Shown here: positions 19,915 to 29,522 of the stretch, piece by piece
How positions within the stretch are numbered: the first letter of the stretch is position 1
Layout of the letters: every line of letters starts with the position of its first letter
NCBI GenBank assembly: GCA_013911065.1
Contig: JACERV010000033.1
Coordinates: 1-56,842 of the forward strand
Origin: Ruminococcus sp.
GTDB taxonomy: Bacteria > Bacillota > Clostridia > Lachnospirales > Lachnospiraceae
Length of the DNA stretch: 56,842 bases
Direction: 5' to 3'
Made by a program: the position numbers and the translations under genes
The notes under the pieces: generated by a model
What the model was told of the DNA's origin: nothing
The model's database searches: none
The model's input: the letters and a program-made list of their open reading frames with translations, nothing else

Positions 19915-20964
19915 CTATTTCACCTTAATAACCGCTTTCACAAGGTCTGTCTTGTTATTCACAGCTTCCTCATAAGCCTCCTGAATGTGCTCCAGCTCAA
20001 ATTCATGGGTTACAATACTCTTAATGTCAATAGCGCCCCCTGCCACTGCTGCAATTGCTTTCGGGAAAATATTCTTATAGCGGAATACAGACTTAATGGT
20101 TGCCTCTTTATCCATAATCTGGGCAAAGTTATACGAAATTTCTTCCTGTGAGGAGATTCCCACCAGCGTAATTGTTCCTCCGCGTCTTACAAAAAATGGT
20201 GTCTGTGCAATTGTGACCGCAGAGCCAGCGGTTTCAAATACTACATCAAAGCCCCTTGTTCCCGCCAGTTCTTTTACCTTCTCAAAAACATCTTCTTTTC
20301 CACTGTTGATTACAGATGTAGCACCTAGTTCCAGTGCCTTCTCCAAACGGGCATCCACTAAATCGGCTACAACAATTTGTGCGGCTCCTCGTGCCTTGCA
20401 TGCCAGAAGCGTCACAAGCCCGATGCATCCTGCACCTAGTATAATAACTGTATCTCCTGAGCTTACAGCCCCCTGTTCCGCAGCATAAAATCCAACCGAT
20501 AGAGGTTCAATTAATGCTCCTTCCTTTGTTGAAACATTATCAGGAAGTTTAAAACACATATCCTCCGGAAATACAATAAATTCTTCATTACATCCCTGTA
20601 CCGGAGGTGTGGCAAGGAAAACCACATCCGGGCAAAGATTATAATGCCCTGATTTGCAGGCTTCACATTTTCCACAGGTAATTCCCGGTTCCAACGCCAC
20701 CTTGTCCCCAACCTTTAAATGCTCCACTTCTTCTCCAATTTCTACGACTGTACCTGCACATTCATGCCCCAGCATAAAGTCTTCTGACAAGTCCACCTTG
20801 TAGGCTCCGCAATTACCATTATGGAAGTAGTGAACGTCAGAACCACAGATACCGACATATTCGAGGGAAACCAGCACCTGCCTCTTCCCTACTTCCGGAA
20901 CTGGAATTTCTTTTACAATCATGTTGTCCGTCCCCCGCATAAACGCGCCCTTTTGCATTTTCAT
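19915..20964 (-). CDS. Zinc-dependent polyol dehydrogenase (xylitol/sorbitol dehydrogenase type)
   Basis: Medium-chain NAD-dependent dehydrogenase, 349 residues from the chosen start at 20964 (AAAGGGGA eight bases upstream). The longer open frame to 21072 crosses a strong hairpin and is rejected. Catalytic zinc residues are in CGSDVHYFHNG and GHECAGTV. A structural zinc site is formed by CGKCEACKSGHYNLC, and the Rossmann motif is GAGCIGLVTL. The YFHNGNCGAYKV segment is typical of the sorbitol/xylitol dehydrogenase group. With xylB directly downstream, oxidation of xylitol or D-arabitol to D-xylulose is the simplest assignment; the exact substrate is inference. Confidence 0.88.
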   Translation of the reverse strand: MKMQKGAFMRGTDNMIVKEIPVPEVGKRQVLVSLEYVGICGSDVHYFHNGNCGAYKVDLSEDFMLGHECAGTVVEIGEEVEHLKVGDKVALEPGITCGKCEACKSGHYNLCPDVVFLATPPVQGCNEEFIVFPEDMCFKLPDNVSTKEGALIEPLSVGFYAAEQGAVSSGDTVIILGAGCIGLVTLLACKARGAAQIVVADLVDARLEKALELGATSVINSGKEDVFEKVKELAGTRGFDVVFETAGSAVTIAQTPFFVRRGGTITLVGISSQEEISYNFAQIMDKEATIKSVFRYKNIFPKAIAAVAGGAIDIKSIVTHEFELEHIQEAYEEAVNNKTDLVKAVIKVK

Positions 20965-21035
20965 TTTAAAAATCCCCTTTCCTGCTCTTGTTTTCTTTGC
21001 AAATCGGACATCTGCAATCCGCTGCTTTATTTTCC

Positions 21036-21083
21036 AAAAGGCGCACGGCATGGTTCGCATGTCACCATACATCCGTGCGCCTC
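21036..21083 (-). terminator. Intra-operon hairpin between binding protein and dehydrogenase genes
   Basis: The arms GGCGCACGG (21040-21048) and CCGTGCGCC (21073-21081) form a nine-bp GC-rich stem, extended by ATGGT/ACCAT, and are followed on the minus strand by TTTT. It looks like a leaky terminator or 3-prime stabiliser that would keep the binding-protein mRNA more abundant than the catabolic genes. Confidence 0.65.
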
Positions 21084-21093
21084 GTAGTCTTGT

Positions 21094-22179
21094 TTAATTA
21101 TTCACCGAACCATCCTCTGTAATCTCGCCATTCTCAATATACATCTGGATATATTCCTCAACATTATCTTTATTAATCTCAGGTGCATCTACAAAGTCTT
21201 TGATTTCTGTCACTTTCATCTCACCTTTTACTACCTTGTCTGCATACTCCATGTTCTTCTTTGCCAAATCCGCTGCAGACTGCAGAGCAGTGGACGTAAG
21301 CAATCCCTCTTTTATGAGCAGACATCCCTGTGCAGTACCGTCTACACCATATGCAAGGAAGCTAGGTGTGCCATCTTCCCCTACGTAATTCTTATCCTCT
21401 CTGATAGCCTCAATTGCACCTGCTGCCATATTATCATTCATAGAAATAATAGCATCAATGTGTGTACCTGACTGTACCCAGGATTCCATAAGCTTCAGAG
21501 CTTCATCACTGTTCCAGTTTGCATAGTCTTCATAGAGAATCTCAACGTCTGGCCTTTTATCAAAGAAATATTCCGTCCACGCTATTCTTCTATTATCTGC
21601 ATGATAGTTTCCTGATGGTCCGTTCAACACGACAACTTTTGCATTCTGCGGGACTTCTTTTACAGCTCTGTCCGCACCTACCTTTGCCTGTTCCATTGGA
21701 TCTGCGTCTACTGTACCGGTTCCTGCCAGCACGGAGTCATCATCACCGCCATCCAAATCACTTTGATGTGTCGTTGGGTTTGTAGTGATGACCGGTATGC
21801 CTGCATCAACCAACTGCTGCACATAGGGCGCCTGAGCTGCGTTATTATTAGATTGGACGATAACAAGATCATACTTCTTTGTTATACAGTCCTCCAACAA
21901 CCCATTCTCCTTATTGTCATCTCCTTCACCGCTGACAGTAGTCAACTCAATGTTGTCATACTTTTCGGCCTCTTTTTTCATTTCCGAGGTGAGCCATGCC
22001 GCAAATGTGTCTGCACTTGCACGTGCCACAAAGCAGACTCTTTTTTTATCTGAGCTTGCCTCTGAAGAACTGCCGGAAGAACTGTCAGATGTTCCCTCCT
22101 TTCCACCTCCACCGCAGGCTGCCAGTGTTACCACCATAACTGCTGACAACAAAAACGCACAAATTTTCTTTGCTTTCAT
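21094..22179 (-). CDS. Sugar ABC transporter substrate-binding lipoprotein
   Basis: Extracellular solute receptor of the ribose/xylose-type periplasmic-binding family, 361 residues. A lipoprotein signal with lipobox LAAC (Cys22) is followed by a Gly/Ser-rich linker (GGGGKEGTSDSSSGSSSEA). The two-lobed fold begins at KRVCFVARASADTFAAW. AAGGAGGAAG precedes the ATG. It is encoded after its permease and before the polyol dehydrogenase. The hairpin following it (21036-21083) fits the usual higher expression of binding proteins. Confidence 0.92.
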   Translation of the reverse strand: MKAKKICAFLLSAVMVVTLAACGGGGKEGTSDSSSGSSSEASSDKKRVCFVARASADTFAAWLTSEMKKEAEKYDNIELTTVSGEGDDNKENGLLEDCITKKYDLVIVQSNNNAAQAPYVQQLVDAGIPVITTNPTTHQSDLDGGDDDSVLAGTGTVDADPMEQAKVGADRAVKEVPQNAKVVVLNGPSGNYHADNRRIAWTEYFFDKRPDVEILYEDYANWNSDEALKLMESWVQSGTHIDAIISMNDNMAAGAIEAIREDKNYVGEDGTPSFLAYGVDGTAQGCLLIKEGLLTSTALQSAADLAKKNMEYADKVVKGEMKVTEIKDFVDAPEINKDNVEEYIQMYIENGEITEDGSVNN

Positions 22180-22250
22180 AAAACACTTCCTCCTTGAAAT
22201 TTTTATTTACTTATCCATCTGCTCGGTTCACAGACGGAATGGGTAACATA

Positions 22251-23228
22251 TTATTTAGAAGCCGCTGCTTCCTTTACAATAATTACTTTACGGGACTTCC
22301 TTGACTTACTTACTACATCAAATGCAACCGCAAGAACAATAATCGCCCCTTTAATAATCTGCTGGATATAAGAATTCACTCCCAGCAAGTTCATGACATT
22401 TTCCAAAAATCCAATGATAAATGCACCAGCTATAGTACCACTCACCGTACCTATTCCACCTGTAAAAGAAGTTCCGCCGACGATAGCCGCAGTAAGTCCT
22501 GTCATTTCATATCCAACCGCTCCATTTGGAAGCCCTGCATTATTACGTGCCATAAAAATCATTCCAGCCAAACCTACCATGATTCCGTTCAGAATATAAG
22601 ATATGTAAATACTTCTCTTCGCATTGATACCGCTTGCTTCTGCGGCCGGGCGATTGCCACCTATAGCATATAGGCTCCGTCCATACCTTGTATTGTTGAC
22701 CAGATACCATACGACAACAGTAACGCCTATTACAATAATCACAGGTATGGGAATTGGCCCAATCATGCCCTGCCCAATTTTTACAAATTTCCCTAATTGC
22801 AGGATATTCTGCCCACCCGTGAAATAGAGTGCCAGCCCTCTGGCCGCCTGCTGCATACCAAGGGTAGCAATGAAGGCCGGTACGTTGAAATGTCCTACAA
22901 AGACAGCATTAATGATATTACAGACAATCCCTGTAAGCAGTGCAGCTATCAGTGCAAGCTCCATAGATCCCGTTGATTTAAACACGGAAACAGAAAAGAC
23001 TCCTGCAAGCGCCAACACAGACCCCACCGACAAATCCAGAAAGCCACTGATGATTAACAACATTTCACCATAAGCTATCAGAATTCCCACACACAACTGT
23101 CTGGCTACATTAATTAAGTTGCTATATTGCAGAAAATATGGACTGATCAGACTACAGATAATAAATAAGACAACTAATACAATAAAAATACTAAACTTTT
23201 GCAAATACTGCGATGTTTTCAATTTCAT
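22251..23228 (-). CDS. Sugar ABC transporter permease
   Basis: Integral membrane subunit of a ribose/xylose-type ABC importer, 325 residues from ATG 23228, which has GGGAGGA just upstream; the open frame to 23339 overlaps the ATPase gene and is not needed. About eight to ten hydrophobic segments are visible. Family signatures include SGFLDLSVGSVLALAGV and, later, GGNRPAAEASGI and GGTSFTGGIGTVSGT. The C-terminus is basic. A single permease gene is present, so it should act as a homodimer. Confidence 0.92.
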   Translation of the reverse strand: MKLKTSQYLQKFSIFIVLVVLFIICSLISPYFLQYSNLINVARQLCVGILIAYGEMLLIISGFLDLSVGSVLALAGVFSVSVFKSTGSMELALIAALLTGIVCNIINAVFVGHFNVPAFIATLGMQQAARGLALYFTGGQNILQLGKFVKIGQGMIGPIPIPVIIVIGVTVVVWYLVNNTRYGRSLYAIGGNRPAAEASGINAKRSIYISYILNGIMVGLAGMIFMARNNAGLPNGAVGYEMTGLTAAIVGGTSFTGGIGTVSGTIAGAFIIGFLENVMNLLGVNSYIQQIIKGAIIVLAVAFDVVSKSRKSRKVIIVKEAAASK

Positions 23229-23242
23229 CTTTACGTTCCTCC

Positions 23243-24745
23243 CTATGGCTCCCTGTTCACTAATCCGGCTGCATGTTTCATAATGGTTTCCTGTGAAAAT
23301 GCATCTCTTGATATACAGCCGCTGATTCTTCCCTGACACATAACATAGATTCTGTCACACATGCCGATTAATTCCGGTAGTTCCGAGGAAACCATGATGA
23401 CCGCTTTATTTTCTTTAACAATATCCGTAATCAGTCTGTAAATTTCAAATTTGGCACCAACATCAATACCACGCGTCGGCTCATCCAGAATCATAATATC
23501 CGGATTACAAAGCATCCATCTGGATAACAAAACTTTCTGCTGATTACCTCCCGATAATGCTGAGATGGCCGTATCCAGGGTGGGCGTCTTTACACTCATT
23601 TTATCAAAGCTTGCCTTTACCTCTGAGCGTTCCTTTGCCCTGTGTGCAAATCCACCATAAATGAACTTCTTCAGATTTCCAAGACTGGCATTTTCCATGA
23701 CACTTCTTACCGGAATAATTCCGTCATCCCGCCTGCTTTCAGAGAGCATGACCAACTTATTCTTGATGCTGTCCCCGGGACTTTTAATCTGTGTTTCTTT
23801 TCCGTCAATCTTGATAACACCTGAATCATGGGGATCTAACCCAAAAATTGCACGCATAGTTTCTGTTCTGCCTGCCCCTACAAGACCCGCAAATCCTACA
23901 ATCTCTCCTCTTCTGGCATAGAAACTAATATCCTCAAATAAATCTTCCCGGGTGAAATGTTCTACCTCTAGTGCTTTTTCTCCAACCTCCACCTTTTCTT
24001 TCGGATATACATTGTCAAGTTTTCTCCCCACCATACGGGCAATAACAGTATCCAGGTCAAGATTCTCTGCTTTATCTGTAGATACTACCGCCCCGTCCCT
24101 CAGAACCGTAATCTCATCGGCAATTCTGAAGACCTCCTCCATTTTGTGGGATATGTAAATGATTGACACTCCTTGAGCCTTTAACATTTCTATTTTAGCA
24201 AAAAGTTGTTCCACCTCTTTATGTGTGATGGACGAAGTAGGTTCATCCATAATAATAACCTGTGCATTGTTTGTAACAGCCTTGATGATTTCCAACATCT
24301 GGATGTCAGATACCGTCAATGTTTTCAATTTCTGGTCGGGAGTATATGGAAGCCCCTCCTCCTCCAAGAACCTCTGCGCCTCTCTTCTTACCCTTTTCCA
24401 GTCTACCTTTCCAGCTTTATTTACCGGAAGGCGGCCTAAAAAGAGATTTTCTTCTACGGACAGTTCAGGAACATAGTTCAGCTCTTGTGCTATCATGGAA
24501 ATACCCAATTCCCTGGCCTGAATCGGATTTTTAACCTCTACCGGTTTCTCATCCAAAAAAATCTGTCCTTTATCCTGCTGATACAATCCCATAATAATTT
24601 TCATAAGTGTAGATTTTCCAGCCCCATTTTCCCCACAAAGTGCATGTACAGTTCCTTTTCGCACCGCAAAATCAATACCACTTAATGCTTTCACACCAGG
24701 GAAAGATTTTTCAACCCCGCTGACGCGCATTTTGATATTGTTCAT
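23243..24745 (-). CDS. Sugar ABC transporter ATP-binding protein (tandem ATPase)
   Basis: Cytoplasmic motor of the importer, about 500 residues with two nucleotide-binding domains as in RbsA, MglA and XylG. The first domain has Walker A GENGAGKST, signature LTVSDIQMLEIIKA, and Walker B IIMDEPTSS. The second has a degenerate Walker A (GLVGAGRTET), as usual, then LSGGNQQKVLLSRW and LDEPTRGIDVG. The start may be ATG 24745 or GTG 24757; neither has a strong ribosome site, and I favour the ATG. It is the first gene of the operon, behind a near-consensus promoter (24789-24817). Confidence 0.93.
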   Translation of the reverse strand: MNNIKMRVSGVEKSFPGVKALSGIDFAVRKGTVHALCGENGAGKSTLMKIIMGLYQQDKGQIFLDEKPVEVKNPIQARELGISMIAQELNYVPELSVEENLFLGRLPVNKAGKVDWKRVRREAQRFLEEEGLPYTPDQKLKTLTVSDIQMLEIIKAVTNNAQVIIMDEPTSSITHKEVEQLFAKIEMLKAQGVSIIYISHKMEEVFRIADEITVLRDGAVVSTDKAENLDLDTVIARMVGRKLDNVYPKEKVEVGEKALEVEHFTREDLFEDISFYARRGEIVGFAGLVGAGRTETMRAIFGLDPHDSGVIKIDGKETQIKSPGDSIKNKLVMLSESRRDDGIIPVRSVMENASLGNLKKFIYGGFAHRAKERSEVKASFDKMSVKTPTLDTAISALSGGNQQKVLLSRWMLCNPDIMILDEPTRGIDVGAKFEIYRLITDIVKENKAVIMVSSELPELIGMCDRIYVMCQGRISGCISRDAFSQETIMKHAAGLVNREP

Positions 24746-24788
24746 CTCTTCACCCACTCTCTTTCAGAACTTTTTCTTTGTTTTCTAA

Positions 24789-24817
24789 AGTATAATCTTA
24801 TGCATTTCTTTTGTCAA
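24789..24817 (-). promoter_or_regulatory. Promoter of the sugar-alcohol ABC operon
   Basis: On the minus strand TTGACA (24812-24817), a 17-base spacer and TATACT (24789-24794) make a near-consensus sigma-A promoter. It lies ~45 bases before the ATPase start, facing the ROK regulator gene. Confidence 0.8.
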
Positions 24818-24959
24818 TATTTTTATTTAAGTTTGTGATTAATATATTATATTTCGCCTTTCATTTTGTACAATATTCACTAATTTTTTACTTTAATTCA
24901 TTATTTGATATATTTTTAACGATTAGTAATATAAAATTCTTTTCTTATCTTTTGATTTC

Positions 24960-24988
24960 TTGACCTACTTTTAAAAATAAGTTATCAT
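24960..24988 (+). promoter_or_regulatory. Promoter of the ROK regulator gene
   Basis: TTGACC (24960-24965), a 17-base spacer and TATCAT (24983-24988) lie 37 bases before the regulator start. The AT-rich spacer between the two divergent promoters should hold the operator, but I cannot pick out a clear palindrome. Confidence 0.7.
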
Positions 24989-25024
24989 AAGTAATAAAAT
25001 ATATTATATGTAAGGGGGCATTAT

Positions 25025-26140
25025 ATGGAAGACAATTTTTCTAATTCAAAAAGCCTTGGGGATATTTATAGAATCATATATCAGAACAAAGAATGTTCCA
25101 GACAGGAGATTGCGAAACTACTGGATATCAGTCTGCCTACTGTGACCCAGAATCTGAATAAGCTGCGCGACCTTGGTTTTATTTACAATGCAGGCTCTTT
25201 TGAATCAACCGGAGGAAGGAAGCCTACTATTCTGCGCTGTGTGCCCAGTGCCAGATTTGCCATGGGAATAGACATTACACAAAACCATCTCTCCATCGTG
25301 CTGATTGATCTGGATTTGAATATCATCGCCAGTGACAGGATACGTGTGGCTTATGAGGAAACAGAAGACTATTTCAATATAATCAAGTCCGTAGTGGAAG
25401 ACGTTATACATGATAATATCCCCGACCGCTCGAAGCTTTTGGGCGTAGGGATTTCCATGCCCATTCTGATTGGTCCGGACCAAAAATCCATTACTTACGC
25501 TACTGTTATACACGTGTCCCCAAATATTTACGAGAAGCTTTCCAAATATATTGACGCACCTATCCTGCTGTTCAACGACGCCAATTCCGCAGGCCTTGCA
25601 GAAAGCTGGAGAGCGCACTACACAGAACCTATGGTCTATCTTTCCTTAAGCAGCAGTGTGGGAGGTGCAAATATGAACAATCAAAATATTTATACCGGGG
25701 TAAACTGGCGGGGATGCGAATTCGGACATATGACAATTATCCCACACGGGAAACGATGTTATTGCGGACAATACGGCTGCCTGGATTCCTATTGTTCTTC
25801 CAACGTACTATCCGACTTTACCGGCGGTGACCTGAAGAAATTTTTTACAGAATTGGAGTTGGGACGGAACAGGGGGCTAATGAACGTATTTCATGATTAT
25901 ATGGACCACCTTGCCGTTGCTGTAAATAACCTGAGAATGTGTTATGATTGTAATGTTGTACTGGGGGGATATGTAGGAGCATACATGTCAGAATATATTG
26001 ATATTTTCCGAAAAAAAGCCATCTCCCTGAATCCATTTGAGCAGGATGGTTCTTTTATCCGCGTCTGCCATTACCGTACCGAGGCTTCTGCGGTAGGCGC
26101 TGCTGTTTACTACATTAATGAATTTTTACAAACTTTTTAA
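25025..26140 (+). CDS. ROK family transcriptional regulator
   Basis: Predicted repressor of the divergent pentitol operon, 371 residues, XylR/NagC-like. An N-terminal winged helix (ECSRQEIAKLLDISLPTVTQ around residues 21-40) is followed by a ROK sugar-kinase fold (MGIDITQNHLSIVLIDLD near residue 80). The family zinc motif is seen near residues 235-260 as GHMTIIPHGKRCYCGQYGC then LDSYCS. AGGGGG lies about six bases before the ATG. It probably binds a sugar or polyol effector and releases the operator; effector identity is inference from the neighbours. Confidence 0.9.
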   Translation: MEDNFSNSKSLGDIYRIIYQNKECSRQEIAKLLDISLPTVTQNLNKLRDLGFIYNAGSFESTGGRKPTILRCVPSARFAMGIDITQNHLSIVLIDLDLNIIASDRIRVAYEETEDYFNIIKSVVEDVIHDNIPDRSKLLGVGISMPILIGPDQKSITYATVIHVSPNIYEKLSKYIDAPILLFNDANSAGLAESWRAHYTEPMVYLSLSSSVGGANMNNQNIYTGVNWRGCEFGHMTIIPHGKRCYCGQYGCLDSYCSSNVLSDFTGGDLKKFFTELELGRNRGLMNVFHDYMDHLAVAVNNLRMCYDCNVVLGGYVGAYMSEYIDIFRKKAISLNPFEQDGSFIRVCHYRTEASAVGAAVYYINEFLQTF

Positions 26141-26157
26141 GAACATGGGATATAAAA

Positions 26158-26178
26158 AAGGGGAGGAGGGATTATTTA

Positions 26179-26190
<12 letters not shown>
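26158..26190. terminator. Convergent hairpin between the ROK gene and glpK
   Basis: GGAGGAGGGATTA and TAATCCTCCCTC flank a five-base loop and pair imperfectly. The right arm overlaps the last codons of glpK. It probably serves both convergent genes. Confidence 0.5.
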
Positions 26191-27738
<1,548 letters not shown>

Positions 27739-27754
27739 CCACATTTTACGGAAC

Positions 27755-28102
27755 TCATCCCAATTTTTCTTTTAAATACAGCCTTAGATTCGGATTCTGG
27801 ACTTGCTTCACAAATTCATCTGACCATCTTGTATATCGATTTGCTATCTCTTCCATCAGGAACCTGTCATGCATTTTATTCTCTGATTTCTCCGCCAGTT
27901 CTGCCGATTGTAAACAGAATGTTTCAGATAGCTCTATTTCGAAATAATTCAGTTCCAAAGAGTTGACAATATAATTGATCCTCTCAAAATCCTCACATGA
28001 CATTTTTTTAATACCCAGTATTTTTTCAGCATCTTCCGTGGGACATATAGATAAGTAGAATATCTTTTCTATCTCCCTAATCTTATTTCGCAAATAATAC
28101 AT
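27755..28102 (-). CDS. Unknown 115-residue protein, divergent from an HTH gene
   Basis: I do not recognise the family. The open frame extends to 28156, but a promoter occupies 28128-28156, so the ATG at 28102 (GGGG eight bases before) is chosen. The protein is soluble and largely helical by composition, with Lys/Glu-rich segments (RNKIREIEKIFYLS near the start, LAEKSENKMHDRFLMEEIA in the middle, and LRLYLKEKLG at the end). The two cysteines are not arranged as a metal site. Its promoter region is shared with the small HTH gene, which suggests co-regulation, but no function can be assigned. Confidence 0.6.
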   Translation of the reverse strand: MYYLRNKIREIEKIFYLSICPTEDAEKILGIKKMSCEDFERINYIVNSLELNYFEIELSETFCLQSAELAEKSENKMHDRFLMEEIANRYTRWSDEFVKQVQNPNLRLYLKEKLG

Positions 28103-28127
28103 ATACGTATCCCCATTTCTCTGTACT

Positions 28128-28156
28128 ATTATAGCCGCATTCCCGGCAATGTGCAA
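28128..28156 (-). promoter_or_regulatory. Promoter of the unknown 115-residue gene
   Basis: On the minus strand TTGCAC (28151-28156), a 17-base spacer and TATAAT (28128-28133). A plus-strand TATAAT at 28171-28177 probably serves the HTH gene, so the divergent promoters almost abut. Confidence 0.75.
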
Positions 28157-28197
28157 TTGGATTATCTTTTCTATAATAAATTAATGGGCTGAAAGGA

Positions 28198-28416
28198 GTG
28201 ATTGTTATCATAAGTTATGCTCCACTGTGGAGAACCTTGAAAAGTATGGGGATCACACAGTACAAATTGATTAATGAGTACCACGTTTCTACCGGAACTT
28301 TAGATTCTCTGAGGAAAAATAAGAGCGTCACTTTGAACACACTTCAAGATATTTGCAAAATTTTGAAATGTGACATCTCAGATGTTGTGGAATTCACAGA
28401 CATAAAAGACGAATAA
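28198..28416 (+). CDS. Small Cro/C1-type helix-turn-helix protein
   Basis: A DNA-binding protein of about 70 residues. The HTH is seen as KLINEYHVSTGTLDSLRKNK, followed by LNTLQDICKILKCDISDVVEF, the usual pattern of this small XRE group. The start is odd. Relatives commonly begin MISYxPLW, which would place the start at 28207, exactly eight bases after AAGGAG, but the codon there is ATC. The only standard start codon before the domain is GTG 28198, which overlaps the Shine-Dalgarno. Either a rare ATC start is used, the start codon has mutated, or GTG is used inefficiently. Confidence 0.75.
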   Translation: MIVIISYAPLWRTLKSMGITQYKLINEYHVSTGTLDSLRKNKSVTLNTLQDICKILKCDISDVVEFTDIKDE

Positions 28417-28500
28417 TAAAACTTTGCAAGTTTCTTAAAGTCATTTTAACAAAACTTGATAAGTGTGTCTAGCAAGTCAAAACAGACTTTTAGATGTAAA

Positions 28501-28565
28501 CAGCGTATTTGAACTGATTTGGTAAAATGCCAGGCACCACACCAGCTCAAATACGCTGCTTTTTT
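28501..28565 (+). terminator. Terminator after the HTH gene
   Basis: The arms CAGCGTATTTGA (28501-28512) and TCAAATACGCTG (28547-28558) form a perfect 12-bp stem, continued inward by CTG/CAG and TGGT/ACCA. CTTTTTT follows. It separates the HTH gene from corA. Confidence 0.8.
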
Positions 28566-28598
28566 AGACAAAATAAATAGAAAAGGACTTTTTTATAT

Positions 28599-29522
28599 AT
28601 GGTAACATATTTTTTAAACGGCGGGCTGACCCCTATGTCAAAGTCAGATAAATTTCCAGAAGATTCCGGAACAATTACAATCCTCTCCTCCGTGGAATAT
28701 GAGGAATATTTCCGGGAAACAATCCACTACCGGGTGCTAAAGGCAAGTCTCTCCCACATCCACTACTGTAAAGCGGACATTATGGGCAGTTTCATAACCG
28801 GCACATTCTCTATCCCGTCCAGGGAAACCCAGCCGGAAGGGGGTTCCTCTTTTGCCTTTTGTATGACGGATTCAGAATTAATTTTTATTGATAACCAGGG
28901 CTTTACCGCTTCTGTTCTAAAGAAGATGGAAGAATATCCTTTACCAGATACACGGTCAGTTCTCCACTTTTTTCTTGCTTTCCTGGAATATCTGATTAAG
29001 GATGAGGCCCTTTTTCTTCAGCATTTCGAAGAAACCTTAACAGAGCTGGAAGAGAAATTTTTGGTAAAAAGTGACTCTTCTTTCAACCACAAAATTTTGC
29101 AGATACGCAAAAAACTGGCCTCCCTGAGTTCTTACTATGAGCAGCTCCAGGATATGGGTGAGTCCTTACAACAGAATCCTTTTGCTAAAAGAGATGAAGC
29201 CGACAAACCCTTGTTTGGGCTGTTTGCAGACAGGGCAGGACGGCTTTATTCCAATGTGCATATGCTCAAGGAATACTCCATGCAGCTAAGGGAGATGCAT
29301 CAGACCCAGGTAGATATTCATCAGAACCAGATTATGAAATTTCTAACTATCGTCACTACCATCTTCATGCCGCTGACCTTGATTACCGGGTGGTATGGCA
29401 TGAACTTTTCCCATATGCCGGAATTAAAATCTCCCTATGGTTATATTATTATTTGTGTTCTCAGTCTTCTAATTATATTGGTTGAAATCTGGCTGTTTAA
29501 AATCAAAAACTGGTTTGACTAG
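28599..29522 (+). CDS. CorA family divalent cation transporter
   Basis: Mg2+ (or Co2+/Ni2+) channel of the inner membrane, 307 residues. It has a large N-terminal cytoplasmic domain with a long helix (around ILQIRKKLASLSSYYEQLQ) and two C-terminal membrane segments separated by the signature WYGMNF. The protein is somewhat diverged from typical CorA and could carry another divalent ion. AAAGGA lies about 11 bases before the ATG; a start at the internal MSKSDKF (codon 13) is possible. No M-box-like leader is seen upstream. The stop codon overlaps the end of the convergent lipoprotein gene. Confidence 0.87.
   Translation: MVTYFLNGGLTPMSKSDKFPEDSGTITILSSVEYEEYFRETIHYRVLKASLSHIHYCKADIMGSFITGTFSIPSRETQPEGGSSFAFCMTDSELIFIDNQGFTASVLKKMEEYPLPDTRSVLHFFLAFLEYLIKDEALFLQHFEETLTELEEKFLVKSDSSFNHKILQIRKKLASLSSYYEQLQDMGESLQQNPFAKRDEADKPLFGLFADRAGRLYSNVHMLKEYSMQLREMHQTQVDIHQNQIMKFLTIVTTIFMPLTLITGWYGMNFSHMPELKSPYGYIIICVLSLLIILVEIWLFKIKNWFD

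Noticed and set aside
20965-21072. N-terminal extension of the polyol dehydrogenase
   Set aside because: It runs through a terminator-like hairpin, has no ribosome site, and the conserved family start fits ATG 20964.
24818-24959. XylR-type operator between the divergent promoters
   Set aside because: A half-site-like TTAAGTTTGT is present but I find no matching second half, so an operator is not called.
28417-28598. Mg2+ riboswitch (M-box) before corA
   Set aside because: The only clear structure is a terminator hairpin for the HTH gene; none of the M-box conserved elements is visible.
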